Below, one piece after another: positions 35,901-49,734 of a stretch of DNA of 64,000 bases (the stretch's first letter is position 1; each line of letters starts with the position of its first letter). The DNA is taken from positions 1 through 64,000 of the forward strand of contig LSSL01000127.1 of NCBI GenBank assembly GCA_001953115.1. Direction: 5' to 3'. The notes beneath the pieces were generated by a model. The model was not told the DNA's origin and made no database searches. It saw only the letters and a program-made list of their open reading frames with translations. The stretch comes from Smittium mucronatum. Lineage: Eukaryota; Kickxellomycota; Harpellomycetes; Harpellales; Legeriomycetaceae. Made by a program: the position numbers and the translations under genes.

Positions 35901-38870
35901 CGATTTTTACGAGATTTAAAGGAGGCATTTCTTTTTTTTTATACATCGATAGTTATATAACTTAAAGGTTAAAATACCTTATATAGATGGATAACTTTCA
36001 ATATAAAAATTCGATTATTTAGCGTATTTTATTCCATACTTCTATCTATGGGAATTTTGACTAATATTAGCAAAAAATCAAAGTTGGATTGAGATTTTTT
36101 TTGGATAAAATAGGTAATTCTTGAGATATAGATTATGATAAACTAATAGAAATGATTGTTTTGATTTTATAATTTTTAAGAGGTGTTATTTATTACAAAA
36201 GAAACTATGGATAAATTTTAAATTAAATAAACTCTTAACTAAAGATAATAATTAATAGATCTTGAAGAAATTTCTCATTTTCACTAAAGCATGCACCGTA
36301 ATTAAATTTTCCAGGAAAACCTTTTTTTTTATCTATTATATAAATTAAACTTAAATTGAAATGAAATCTTATTTGAAAACATCAAGCCGATATCTTCATA
36401 GAAATTTTATTTAATTAGAAAGAGTTTGTTTCGATAAAGACGCATTATATTCATAAATTTTTATTTAAATCGAATATATCAATATAACGCCTTTTTTTTC
36501 AAAATAGATCAGATTTTCCTATAAGTTTATTTGATTATTTTATATAAAGATTACTAAATTCACTATTTTTATTAATGCTTTTCACCTTGAATTGGTTATT
36601 TGATTTCTATTTGATAAAAATATCCAAGTGAAATTAACTCATTTAATTTCACTGTACGCATAATGATTCTGGAATTCCAGGAATAAATAAAGATTCAAGT
36701 ATATATTTTTGAACTTTTACTTATTCCCTACTAATATTTGATCTTTCTCACAACACTCTGTTAAAGAGATTTCTATTAAAAATAATTTAAGAACAACATA
36801 ATAAAAATTTTATATAGCATAATATATCCCTTTTCATATTTGATACTATATAATGGTGAAAACCTCCCAAAGATGAAATTAAAATATCTAATTAATTTGG
36901 TGCTTATAAATCTGATTATTTATCGTATAAAAATTTTAAATAAATTAAGCCATTTTTTCTACCCTCAAACTTATATCTATTTTCTCGTTCTATTTTCCTC
37001 AAACTCAATAAAATATAAACTCAGATATATTAAATAAATAGTTTAATGATGCTGCGTTGTGACTTTGCAATTGATTTATTCTTTTTTAGCCCCGATATAG
37101 ATTTCAACTAGACGATTCATTTATTAGGTGCTTATTTTTATTTATTTATAATATGGGTATAAATATTTATTTTTTTGGGATTTTAGGTATACTTTTGCTA
37201 AAATAAGAGACCTCCAACTAAAGTGATTATATGAATCTGTTCCAAAATATTTTTTACGATTATTAAATGCCAATAACGGCTGAAGATAACGATTTGAGAA
37301 TAAATTATTCCAGATTCTATTCAAATACATTCAATATATAGTTTGATAAAAACATCCTACTTATTTATTTTAATTTATGTTTTTTAACCGCTTAGAACTT
37401 ATAAAAAGGATAATTTGAAGTTTTGATGGAGATATAAGAGATATAATTCTAACAATGAAGAAACTAGCTTCAAACCGGAAATTATAATATCTTTAAATAT
37501 CGGCTAATAACCGAATTTCATATAAGTTCTCGAAAAATATTTTATTATAGAAGTTTCAATTTCATTTTTTTTATAAAAGAAACTGAGGCTAAATAAAAAT
37601 TTTGAGTGGTTTTTTATGAATGTTTTTTTGGCTATTATTTATCTAAATTTTTAATAAGCTTTGTTATATTTTACTTTTTGGAAGAGTTGCCCCTAGTTTT
37701 TTTTAGGCCAATATTTTTTTAATATAGTTCATTCACGTATATAATTTTTGATGATAAACCACCAAAAACACATGATAATTTATTGGAAATTCCACTTATA
37801 TAAAGTAAACGAAAGTTAATTTAGAAACCTAATTTTTACCAAAAAAAAAAAAAAGGTATATGTATTTTTTCTGCCTGTTTATATATATAAAATTTTAAAA
37901 AATATGTATATTTATTTTCTTGAGATAATTCCGCACTATGAATAAGTGTTCAAAAAGCTTAATTAAGTCGACTTATACTGCCATTTTTTTACATAAAGTT
38001 AAGATTAAAATGATTTTATTTTCAAAAATTTTAAGGCAGCATATTTTCAATTTTTTATAAATTTTTATCAAATATTAAGCGCAATAAAATTGTTAAAAAC
38101 CGATAATATATTATGCTTATTGTAAGGATCAGGTTTAATAGGATAATTTTAATAATAAAAGGTAAAAGGATATACTAGTTAAAAATATAAAAGATAGGGA
38201 AAGAGATAAGTTGAAAAGCTTAGCCATTCCAAAATGTCTAAGCTTCCTTATATATAACATTTTCTATTTTCTAAAACTCAATTATGCTTATGGGAAGATT
38301 TCTTCATTGGATGAAACATTCAATGCGTGTACTGAATCTATTGGTTTATTACACTTATTTGGTAAATGAAGAGTTTTTAACTATTTTTTTTGCTCTCCCG
38401 CCATTGTTTTTTGTACCGAAAAATGTGAAATTAATGAAATCAATCCTCTCTCTATTTTAAGGCAATGGTAATGTGGTGTCAATTATCATTTTTTAAAAAA
38501 GCAAACACAGCTACACAAAATAATCTGATCATCCATAATTAAGGAATCCCTAACCATGGAAAATATTTTTTTAAACACTGGATGTTTTTTTACGATTTCT
38601 TAAGAACTAAGTTGATATTTTTTAAAAAAATCAGAGAAGAGATATTGCCTTAATTCGCTGTCAGAAACATGCAATTTTTGAACCGATTATTAAAAATAAT
38701 ACCGTAAAAAAATAACATAAGATCATTATATATGAAGGATTTTTTATCTTATCCTGGTTTTTCAAAGTTTTATTCTTTTTATTTACCCTTCGTTCTCAAA
38801 AATTAAAAAAAAAAAAGAGGAAATAATATAGTATACTGTATTTTTCCAATTCAGATATTTACAATAAATA
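32934..38870. other. A+T-rich region, weak relics only
   Basis: Nearly 6 kb without a supported gene. Slightly less A+T-rich patches occur at about 33500-33800 and 34750-35060 (plus-strand scrap NFNSLNQDEPEFVLYASIQEYSKLAFDF), and a 62-codon minus frame lies at 34751-34939. Open frames at 36840-37037 and 37142-37330 are Ile/Leu/Tyr/Asn-rich and look like chance. None has a motif I recognise. Confidence 0.4.
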
Positions 38871-38884
38871 ACAAAGTTGATCAA

Positions 38885-39437
38885 TTCTAATTATTTTTTA
38901 ATGCTGGATATGTATGGATAAATCACTTCATACCATTCAGAAAATTTTTCTTGTGTGATTTTCTTCAAATCTATGGAATTTGAAACTCATTTCATTTAGA
39001 TACTCACATTTTTTTCATTACCAAAAAAAACTTTTCTGAAGATTTACTCGCTATTGGAAAGCTATATCTACCCAAAATTTTCAATAAAAAAATGCCTATA
39101 AGTTTTTGGTCATGGTTTTGCTAATTATTGTAAAATATTAATCGTGTGTGCCCTAAAATTTATTCTTATCACTCATGTCTAAATACATCGACACAGCTTA
39201 ATTTCTGGGGTCCGAATCTTATTTGAAGTATTTAGTATTAGTGGTCAAACTATATGCCTCTTCCACCTTTTCGATTTCTCTTAAAACTCACAACTAACTT
39301 GGTGTGTCATGATTAGTGGGAATTTATATTCCACTGAGTATTAATTTGCCGTTTAAATCGGTGACTCCTATTAATATAGTGGGATATCACCGGTCTATTA
39401 ATTTATATGTAGCAATAATATGGATGCCCTCTGATTC
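38885..39437 (-). pseudogene. MULE-type transposase relic
   Basis: Mutator-like enzymes are cut-and-paste transposases with a DDE core. Reading the minus strand from 39437: SEGIHIIATYKLIDR then YPTILIGVTDLNGKLILSGI, IPTNHDTPS and VLREIEKVEEAYSL, then KYFK-stop-DSDPRN. This is the block order DATYKL...YP-hydrophobic-GTTD...(D)A of MULE transposases. The first catalytic Asp (D of DATYK) reads Ile here and stops interrupt the frame. About 450 bases further on, KFSEWYEVIYPYISSIKK at about 38890-38945 may be the later Trp-Tyr region. Terminal repeats were not found. The call rests on one well-preserved 70-residue stretch. Confidence 0.6.
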
Positions 39438-39439
39438 TC

Positions 39440-42400
39440 ACACAATTTAAATAATAGATTCTGAAGTCATTAATGTTTAAATTTCACCTAAAATTTAAAC
39501 AAATATTGGTATAAATAATTTAAATCCACATTTTGACATATTAATAATTTTTTAATACAAGTTTTAACCGGTTATAAATGGTTTTCCACTCTATATTTTG
39601 ATGTTTTTAATAGTTTTTTTTTCTCAATAAAATCATCGTTATATGGTTTCCTTCAATATTACGCCCCTCATTGTAATTCAATAGAATATTGTAAATTCGC
39701 TTGAAATAAAATTCAAAACTACCATTTTTTAATTTTTCCAGATTTTCCTATGGTTTTTTTGAGCTTCTTTTCTAGATATTTGATGTCATATTTTTATCAT
39801 CTACCGGTATCAGCTAGAAAAAACCCCCCTGAATGTTAATTAGCTTAATATATATTTTTTTAAAAAAAATTCTACATAACAATCGTGAAAGAGCGTTACA
39901 TTAGTCTTTTTTCTTTGTTACCTCAAAAGATTGGGGTGTATTTATGTTCCTTTAGAACCATTATAATACGTACCACATATATTCTAGCATTATAATATCC
40001 TTTATCCATAACAGCTCTTGGACATCTTCTTGATTGATTTTTATTTTATGGGGTTTTTTAAAGACTTTAAATTTTTAAATTGAAGATAATGATGATATTA
40101 TTAATTTCTTGTATTATTTGAAAAGAATTAAAAATTTTGGCTATTATAAAAATTTATTTTTTTTTGAGCAAGATCAAAAATATTTGACCCTATAGATTAT
40201 CAGTGATTTATTTGATAAGAATGTTAATTTTACGGTGATATTATTGTGCGAAAAACTAAACTTTATGCCACATATGAACTTTTTATATTATTGACTAATT
40301 TTTTATCTAGATGCTTTTTAATCTTATTTTAAAATTGGACACCGTGATTCAATAGAAATAATTTCGATTAATTTTGTTCCAAACTATGTATGGACTATGA
40401 AATCAGGTGCGTTGGATCTAATTTAATATTTTTATATTATTAGAGTTTCGAAAAGAGTTTTTTCTTATCGATATACTTTCTCAATCAGTAAAAAAATATC
40501 AAATAAAAAAATAAATCTGGTCAGATTATATTTTGTATAATTTGATCGTGAATATTACTAGAACATCAAAAATCCATACAAAATATGTTTTTAAATACTT
40601 AATTCTTGGGTAACCTGTATTTCAATAAATTTTAATACCTATTTCGATTTGTGTTCTTTCGGTACAAAAGGTTATTTTAATGCAATATATGTTTGGTATA
40701 TTATCGATAAATTAATATTTCTTTTTTCATAAATTGAAGGATATCTATGGGATATTTATTTATATTTAAATTTTAAAAAACGAAATTTTAATAATTTTAT
40801 CAAACTCTAAATTAATTATAGTTTTTTATTACGCATCAGAAGCAAATGTTCAATTTTTTTGTGATTTTTTGCTTCCAATTTAGCTCTAAAATACCCAAAT
40901 TTTCTGGAATAATTCCCATTTCAGATTATTATTCTATCTTTATATATTAATTTTCAGTTAATGCTTATTATATATAAAAAAATCATTTTTATGTAGAAGA
41001 ATAATGATGTGATATATATCAAAAGTTTTTAAAAATTCTACTCGATTGAGTTCTTTCATTTATTAAGTTTTTAAAGCTTTAAATTTTAGAAAAATATATA
41101 TATTAACCTTGTCTAAAGATAAATAAATCAGTATTTTTGTGATGGATTTCAGACAAATATTTAATATAATAGGCTTTTTTAATATATATTTAACTAAGTG
41201 ATTCAATAATTTTGGAGGAAAATTTTTATCCAAAAAATAATAATATAAATCAAATCCTTCAATTACCTAAAATTCATTTGAAAATTTAGTGAATGGTTCA
41301 ACTTTTTACTTTTTTTTCTAAATATAACACATTTAACTAAAAAAAACTGAAAATTTAAATAGAAAGAAAATTACTGATTATATATCTTTGTAATCTTATT
41401 TACAGATTATATTTTGACAAATTGAGCTAATATAAAAAAAGACTTCATATTTTTCTAAATGGGACATAAAACTTTTTATCCGCTGATTAACTATTTAACG
41501 CAATTTTCAAGCTCAATATTTATGTCAATTTAATTTTAGATTCTATAAATTAACATAATATTTGTCTATTTTTCACAATTGAAAAACATATTTTTGGGAA
41601 ATTAAAAAAATAGAGTATTTGGCACACACTGGGGACGAATTTTTTTATAATAAAATGAACTTGAAGTGGTAAAAATCAGATTATTGGAGCATACTGAACT
41701 TTTTTTACCATAACTTTATTTTGAATTCAATGAAAAATTATTAAACCTAGTTTAAAAAAATTCTTCCAACTTTTCTCTGCCGCTCTACAGCTCCAGTTAT
41801 AGTGGTTGTTGGTTCAGAGAGAGTACCTCGATATTTAAATCTTAAAGTTTCAGTATGGTATTCTTGACAGAATTCTGTAATTTACATTTCAAATACCCAA
41901 TTTCAGTATTATATTAAATATAAATTTTCCAATACCACCATATTTCATTTTAAGTTAACATCATTTAAATATGTACTAAAAAAACAACATCTTCAACATA
42001 TATTATTATAATACTACCCAAAAGAAGTTCTTAAACATAAATACTAACGTTGGTAACAAAAGAAGCAATATGAAATATATCAAAATAAAATACAAAAGTC
42101 TGGATATATGAAACATTTTAGTTCAATTTTCTAACTTTTTTTTAAAAAAAAAGCTCTTTCAAACCATTTTTATTGGTTAAATTCTATAATTATAAAAAAT
42201 CAATATTCATCTGACTAAAAATATCCTATAAAAAATCAATCAATTACATACAGATTTCGAAATTCCCAATCATAAATATCCAATTTCATACAAATTGAAA
42301 AAAAAAAACATCCAATCAGTTATGAAACTTATTTATTTATTTATAATCAAAGTCTCTTTAGTTTAATTATCTTACACATTTTTTTTTATTATTGCGTAAT

Positions 42401-43077
42401 TCTTTATTTTTTTTTAGCAACATAAAGAATTTTTTCTAACATTGGTGCGATTTATTTTTCTTTAAAAAGCATAAAATTCCCATTTATATATGTATTAAAT
42501 CATCAATATTTACAGCTTTTAATAAAACCCTCTGGGGTATTAAAATAAATTTCATAGAAGCAGAAGAGCTCGAGGATAGAAAATATCAAAAAATTAACAT
42601 AATTTGGGTTATTGAAGCTAGGGATTTTTTAAAATAGTATAAAAAAATACTTTTTACTTTCAGAAAAAAGAATACATTTTTTCACAGTGAAATGGCCAAA
42701 ATATAAGTTTATGAAAATAAAATTAGAAAGCTTTATACATTCAGAAATTATTTGGATGAATATGAGCGTATCGGGACATCATTGGATGAAAAAAGATAAG
42801 TACTAAAGAAATATAAGCAAGGTTTAAAATTTACCATGTTAAATACAGGAAAAGCTTAAATCGAGTAGGTTAAAATTATTGAATAAATTTATATTCACTA
42901 TTTTATCAAATTACAGAAGAAAAAATTGAACGTGGATATTATTAAAACATCCCTTTTGAAAAACTTTAATGAAAATATGGAAAATTTTTCTGTTTAACTT
43001 TCATTTTAAGCTTATAACTTAAGCCCAAGCAACTTCGCCATTATTTTTTAAGATATAATAAAGATGTGTTAGCATTT
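39440..43077. other. A+T-rich region with one coding-like patch
   Basis: No gene is supported. At about 42530-42850 the plus strand reads WGIKINFIEAEELEDRKYQKINIIWVIEARDFLK and, after breaks, ENKIRKLYTFRNYLDEYERIGTSLDEK, which looks like former protein sequence but matches no family I know. Confidence 0.35.
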
Positions 43078-43205
43078 ATCATCACAAAAATTCTGTATAT
43101 ACTACCAGAAATATGACCTCTATCATTAAAATTTAACATTTATCGCTAAAATGTGTCATTCAATGTATTTTTCACCACTAAAATATGTGCTATATTACTA
43201 AAAAA
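43078..43205. repeat. Left inverted arm with sub-repeats
   Basis: Contains degenerate units ATCACAAAAA, ATCATTAAAAT, ATCGCTAAAAT, ACCACTAAAAT and TTACTAAAA. Confidence 0.6.
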
Positions 43206-44305
43206 AAAATCAATTTATTTATTGGAAAAAGTTTTAAAAACTGTTCCTTTGTAGGAAATTCGATGAATTGTCCCTTATTTTGCGATATATATATTTGGAT
43301 ATGCTTTTTGAAAGTGATAGAAGATGCAGATTTACTATATGTTCATAGTTTAAATTCATATTGTAAGCGTTCAAAAAAAAGTTAATGAAATGAAAATTTA
43401 TAGAAGAAAATTTTCATCATTTTCCTTCTTATTGACAAAAATATTGATACTAATAGCTTTTTCAATTATTTGTGGGGATGGAATACTTATTTATAGTGCA
43501 AAAAAACTAAAAGGATTAAGATGGTTGTAATTATCAGTATTATCGAAAACTCTAAAATGTTATTTACAAATTAAAAAAAAAGGAATTATGGATCATTTTT
43601 AGATTTATTAATAATTGAATTAACTTTATAAAATACTTTTAACTATTTAGCGAGTATCACTCATCTCGTTTTTTATATTTCAAAACCATACCATCAGTTT
43701 TCTATGTGTTGTAAATATTATAATATTTTAGAAATTACCAATCTATCAGTCTCAGTAGTAAAAATACCTTAATTAACCAAAAAAATTGGTAATTATGATA
43801 AATATTCTCTAAAAGCTTAAAATGAATATCAAATGCTATTATAATTCCAATTTTTTAAATTTTTGGTGAAATTAAACTGAACCATGATCTTTAAAAAAAA
43901 TGAAAAGTCTATTATTGTTTAGTTATTAAATATGAAGTGATTAAAACAATGTCGCAAAAGATTATATATTGTTGATAGTGATACTAATATGATATTTATT
44001 ATGCCATTTGGCACATATGAAATTCGATTTTATTGAATACTTAGTTACAGAAAATAATAACTAATTTTCATTTTTTCTAGGTGGTTGGGAACTGTTATTT
44101 TTTTATTCATATGGACTTATGTTTTTATTTCGAGTTCAAGTTGCGATCACTAATTTCTTTTATAAAAACCTGCAGTGGGATTGATATCCTCTATCACACT
44201 CAAAGAACATATTCATCTATATATTTCACAATGAAGGCCAATTTATCGAATTTTCTACAAAGGAAATTTTTTTGAAACTTTGTCTAATAAATAATCAAAA
44301 TTTCT

Positions 44306-44430
44306 TTTAGTGATGAAGCTCAGATTTTAGTGGTAAAAAATGTGTTTAATGACATATTTTAGTGATAAGTGTTAGATTTTAGTGATGGATGACAGATTTC
44401 GGATTATTTATCTAAGATTTTAGTGATGAT
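44306..44430. repeat. Right inverted arm with sub-repeats
   Basis: Contains five copies of TTTTAGTG(A/G)T, better preserved than in the left arm. Confidence 0.65.
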
Positions 44431-47400
44431 AATATTTTTACCAATACAGATTTAATATTATAAATCTCATAATTTTTTTTTATAATAATTAAAAATATTT
44501 ATGAAATCCAAAAAATTAAAGTTAAAAAAATGAATGCCAATCATAAAAAACTACTATAGATGCAAAATTTAAACTTGATTATTTTTGATATCATAACATA
44601 TTATTGGGTATTATTTATTTAAATAAGCTTTTATATTCAAAAGATTGATTTTAGTAATAAATTATGATAAATATAGATATTTATGAGTTTTGAGGTAAAT
44701 TAAAAAAGAGGATCTTTCTCAAGGCTTGAATAATAATATCAAATATTATATAGCAGACTTGTACCACATATGTTTAAAACTGCAGGGGTTTTTGGGCTAT
44801 TTTATTTACGAATATTCGCTTGAGATCGATTCTAAAAAAATTCACACTAAATAGAAAGATTTTATCTGGGAGATTTCTGAAATAAATTCTACTAATATTT
44901 ATGTTCATTCAGCTTTAGAAAATTTAGGAAAACTTTCAAAATTTACTTATGAGCATAGAAAAAAAGTGGAAATTTTTTAATGAAATAAATGCTAAAATAT
45001 ATATTATATTAGTATAAATGAAAAAAACTAATTTTTTTGCAAGAATTATTATTCATTAAACTCTTTAACAATAGATGCTTATAGATATTTAATTCTGCCA
45101 TATAAATATATATATATATATATGAACTAGAAAACAATCAAATTTGATCGGCTTTTTTATGTCTGTTTTAAGAGGTTAGAATATATATAGAGTTTTAGTA
45201 TAAAAAAGTTGTAAAATACAACTTATGGCAAAAAAATCTTTTATTTAAAATTAATGCGGAATATTTTGGCATGATATGGAAGTTTATGAAGTGTTCAGAA
45301 ATATTTGAGCTTCCAATAGTTAGCTCACATAAGAATTTTTACCAAAAGCTTTTTTCAAATAGCATAAAAGTATCTATAAAGAAATAAAGGAATATTTAAT
45401 GTATCTCAGATGAGATTTAATGATAAAACTGTCTTTTTAAATAATTATTTAAAATATTGTAATATAAAATTTCTTTTATTCCTAAATAAGAGGATTCCTA
45501 TTTATCTACCACATCTTAAAAAATAATGGGAAGCTAGATTATACAATAGTCATATTTTTTTGGAGTGATAAAAAGAATGAAGAAATTTTTATAACAAAAA
45601 ATATTCATTAACCATTAAACCTTAGAATAAAGAATAATTTTCTGTTTATTAAATTAAATCTTCACTAAAATTTTCAATCTTAAAGCTTATTACATTGAAA
45701 TATATTATTAAATCATTATTCAATAAACCTAATTTAAAATCAATTTGAATTTTCTCTAATGGAAAGGACTCCACCATATAATTTCTAAATATTAATTATT
45801 ATGGAAATAAATAAGATGAATACGCAGAATTTTACTGATTAAATTAAATTTCACATAATTTGAGTATGAAGACTAATTTTTTTATCCTCAGATTTAATTA
45901 AAACCAATTTCAATAATTATTACGTTTATAGTTTAAATAAAAAGCGGTTTAATACGTTTTGGTGTCAAAAACGTTTAAAACCCCGATAATGTCTTGCATA
46001 GCCAATCTAGATAATTTTTTTAGAAAACTATTACAGATTTATATTTCATTATATGTTAATGACATGCTAACAAAATAAGTATATAAATTAAAAAAATTTA
46101 GTTTTAATTTTTTTTTAAATTTTTCAAGCCAAAATGTTACTAAATATCGTTTTAATAATTTTTTTAATAATAAAACAAAAAATTTATATCCGATTTTATG
46201 AGAGAAAAAAATTTTGATAAAAAATTTAAGAGTATAAAGATAAAAATATCACGAGTGAAATTAAAATATAAATTTACTGGAGCGTTTTATAAATCTTTAC
46301 CCACATATGCTTAGAATTATTTTTGAGGTCCGTAACTTTATATATTTTAAATTTTAAATTTTAAAATAAGATTTTTATCAGTTTGAAATATTTGCTTATA
46401 AAATTAATATAAATGCTTATATATTCTTGAGCTTATTAAATCATCAAGGATGTTTATTTCGAAAACTGAAAAATTTGTAGTTTAACACCCGATTCGTTAA
46501 AAATTTATCTTGAATGAGTGTTATTTGCTTCTAGGAATGAAATAATAGGTAGGCATAAGTAAAGTAAAATGGAAAATTTTATAATTAGTGAGATTTTTTC
46601 TTTATTTCTTAAGAGTTTTTCACTTTTAGGAACGCAATTTTTCATTTTTATAAACTTATTATTTATTTGCTGGCGGGATTTTTTTTTTACTTTTAAAGAA
46701 ATATTATTTCATTGTTAGGGGAAGGTATTTTTAATTTTTGGAATAATAATATTACATATATGGAAATATCTATTCTTATTGTTAAAAATTAAATATACGT
46801 ATTTGAGGATTTTGTAACATTTTTTAAATCAAATTTCATTCTTTTTCGGAATAAAATTCTCTTAATAGATTCGTGGGAAAAAAAATAATCAATGAAAAAT
46901 GTAATTTAATCAAAAGTGAAAAAAAAATTTTAACGGATTCATGTGAAAGAAATTATTGTGATGATCGAAAAAATAAATAAATAAGGTAGTGTGTTAAATT
47001 TTTAATTATATGAAAAAATTAAAATAGCATTGATTATTTCAAATAAAATTAATACATATTCGATGAATTTTTGACTTTTGTGCAATTTAGTTTGTAAAAA
47101 TTAGTGGGGCTTTCAGAGTTATTTTTAAATTTTATTAAATGACATTTTCATATTCTGAATATGAACTAGGCGAATCTTCTAGCATCATATCGAGCCATAT
47201 ATCATCAAGGCCGTAAGATGATTTGATAGTTCTTCAGAGAGCTTTTAGAATAATAAAAAAAGATCTTAAATCACGAATATTTCTTGTCCATTTTATTAAA
47301 TAAATTGTGAGATTGAAAAAAAATAGACATATTTATATTGAAGTATTTATTTGAATTTCTACTGTTTATAGATTAGTTAAAAAATAAATAAACAGGGAAA

Positions 47401-49590
47401 TATAAATTTTTTTTTTTTTGTTCTTTTCTCAAAAAAACATATAAAAAGTATAATTCAAGAACAAAATTTTTTTTTTCTATTTCTTTGATAGAAAACCCTT
47501 TTTTTACGATGCAAAATATGAAGGAAAAAAATGGAAAAAGAACACATATTTTTACCGAGGACCAATATTCACAGAAGTGCGCTGGATACGGAATTTCCCC
47601 TAAATCTTTTGTTCAGGATACCCATTAAAAGAAAAGATTTATCGTTTTAAATATAATACAGTAATATTTCAGAGAAATTAAAAATAAATATGATGATAAG
47701 CTTCTTTTTTTATGAAAAGGATTTATTTTACAACTGAATAGATCACACGGGTATTCAGAAGTGAATAATAAGGCTACTTTTATCGCCCCTGTAAACAGGG
47801 GGGGGGGGGCATTTGTCTCGTTGTCTATATTTGGCATATCTTTCTATTAAATAAGTGTGACTCAGTTTAATATCACATCTTTTAATTTTTTGCAGAATAA
47901 AACTAATTCTTTGCATTGGACAAAATAAGGTTTATCTTTATGGATATATCGAGCTTCAATAAGCCAAATCAACAAAAAAATTAATTACGAATTAAGAAAA
48001 ATTTATAAATATCTTCCGGAACATACAACTCAGTTTAATCAGAGGGAGATTTTTCCAGCCAAGAAGATAAGATAAAAAAAAATTCCCAGAGCTATAGATT
48101 TTTTATCTATAGGGCTAAAATGTAACCACGATTATCAAGTCATTTAAATAAAATAAATCAAATAATCCATGACATATGCAAATTTGGATAGTAGATTACT
48201 TACAAAAAGCTCTATTATTTAATAAATAATAACTCATCTTAGTATTTAGTATTTATTTTTATATATCTTTAAAAAAATAGTTTTTTTTAATCTATATAAC
48301 CCTTAAATTTTTATTTCAAGAATAAAATTATTATATTTTATGGATATAATTTATAAATATATTATAAAAAAAGTTTTTTTAATTTTGATTATTAAATTTA
48401 GAATCAATTTTTTTTTTTTTGCACATCAAGGATGCTATATTACATGTTTATTCATCATTCCAGGATTTTTCATTTTTATTTAAATCGATTTTATTACAAA
48501 TCCTATTTTTTTCCTAAACTATTATAGATATTTTTTTCTCTATATCTAATGTAATTAGAATTCTCTAAAAGCATAATGTTTTTTCTTTTCAATAAAGACA
48601 ATTATCCCTAATTATTTACAATTATTCCCAAAAAAATGAAAATAATTCCCCAAAAAATATAACAATGTGTCTTTTAAAATGAAAAATAGCATCTTGAAAA
48701 ATGAAAAAAGCTTTAATTCGGAAATTGGTAGAAATTTTCAATCATTACTGTTAAGAAAGATTTCAGAAGAATATTTCCATTTTAATTAAAATAAAACTTT
48801 TTCAATAATTAAACGAATTAGAGTTTATATATATGTACTTAATAAATTTGGGATATTTTTTTTTCATTTTTATAAAGTTATTGAATTATATATTAAAATG
48901 GTATTTTTTTATAAAATCTCCTAATCCTCTACTTAAATATTTTTAACCTATTTACTTTATATATCATTTAATTTAACTAACATGAATCATTTTTATATTT
49001 ATTTTATTATATAAAAGACGAGGCTGTTATTAAATATATTTAATTGCGTTCAAATTTACTCGATATAGATAGATTATGCACCAATGAAAGTTTTGTTGTA
49101 TTAACTATAAAAAGTAATTACAATTGAAATCTGACTGAATTTTTTTTTAGTATTCATACATGAATAGTAAAAAAATTTCATCAAAAAAATCTTTGAAAAT
49201 GTAACCTCTATTTTTGAATAATACAATAGCACTCAATATTTATGATATAATATAATTTTCACGAATTAATGTGAAAATTGATATAGTAGATTTTATTTAA
49301 TATTTATTAAAAATATTGAACATTTTTAGTTTTTTCAGTTTTGATTTGTAATTTTGAGAACATTAGAATTATAGTTTGAGAATTTTCAATAAAAAAATAT
49401 ATCAGTTTACAAGGTATAAAAATAATTATAAGATCGAAAATAGAAAAAAAATATTAGAGTATAGATTTCAGTATTTCAAAAATAAAATCTTTGTTTAACT
49501 AATATTTTGAATTTTTTATTAAAAGTGTATAAGTCGATTACATAATGATGATTATAATTTAAAGGTATTTGGTTTTTTTAATAATAAATA
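44431..49590. other. A+T-rich region with one gene-like fragment
   Basis: At 44737-45000 the plus strand carries about 85 codons with a single internal TAG: NIKYYIADLYHICLKLQGFLG, YEYSLEIDSKKIHTK, then KDFIWEISEINSTNIYVHSA and LENLGKLSKFTYEHRKKVE. It reads like real protein but I recognise no domain. The rest shows nothing, apart from a (TA)n run at about 45109-45124 and a G12 tract at 47798-47809, preceded by CCCCTGT, which can pair with ACAGGGG. Confidence 0.35.
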
Positions 49591-49734
49591 TTCGGAAATA
49601 ATGTTGTTCCTAGCCATTAATGATGCGATTTTTACCAATTCATTACACAATGAATTGAATGCCTATCGAATAAGCTTCATATATCCTTGAATCAAATATA
49701 ACGCTGTGATAAAGTTTATTTATAAGCAAAATAA

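Larger units (their letters stand above)
43078..44430. mobile_element. Inverted-repeat element with sub-repeated ends
   Basis: The ends 43078-43205 and about 44306-44430 are diverged reverse complements, beginning ATCATCAC and ending GTGATGAT. Each arm is made of several copies of a short unit around TTTTAGTGAT (ATCACTAAAA on the other strand), spaced about 20-45 bases. Inverted arms made of tandem sub-repeats are known in foldback elements and some MULEs. The interior (~1.1 kb) has two plus-strand frames, 43185-43385 (66 codons) and 44081-44275 (64 codons), neither with a transposase motif; the minus strand also shows short scraps such as NFLCRKFDKLAFIVKYIDEY. Most likely a non-autonomous element. 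Confidence 0.6.

Noticed and set aside
47785..47809. Bacterial-type terminator at CCCCTGT-AA-ACAGGGG
   Set aside because: It is a short palindrome next to a G12 run in a eukaryotic desert, with no gene nearby and no U-tract.
47625..47837. 70-codon minus-strand frame containing NAPPPLF
   Set aside because: Its only unusual part is the translated C12 homopolymer; the rest is low-complexity hydrophobic sequence.
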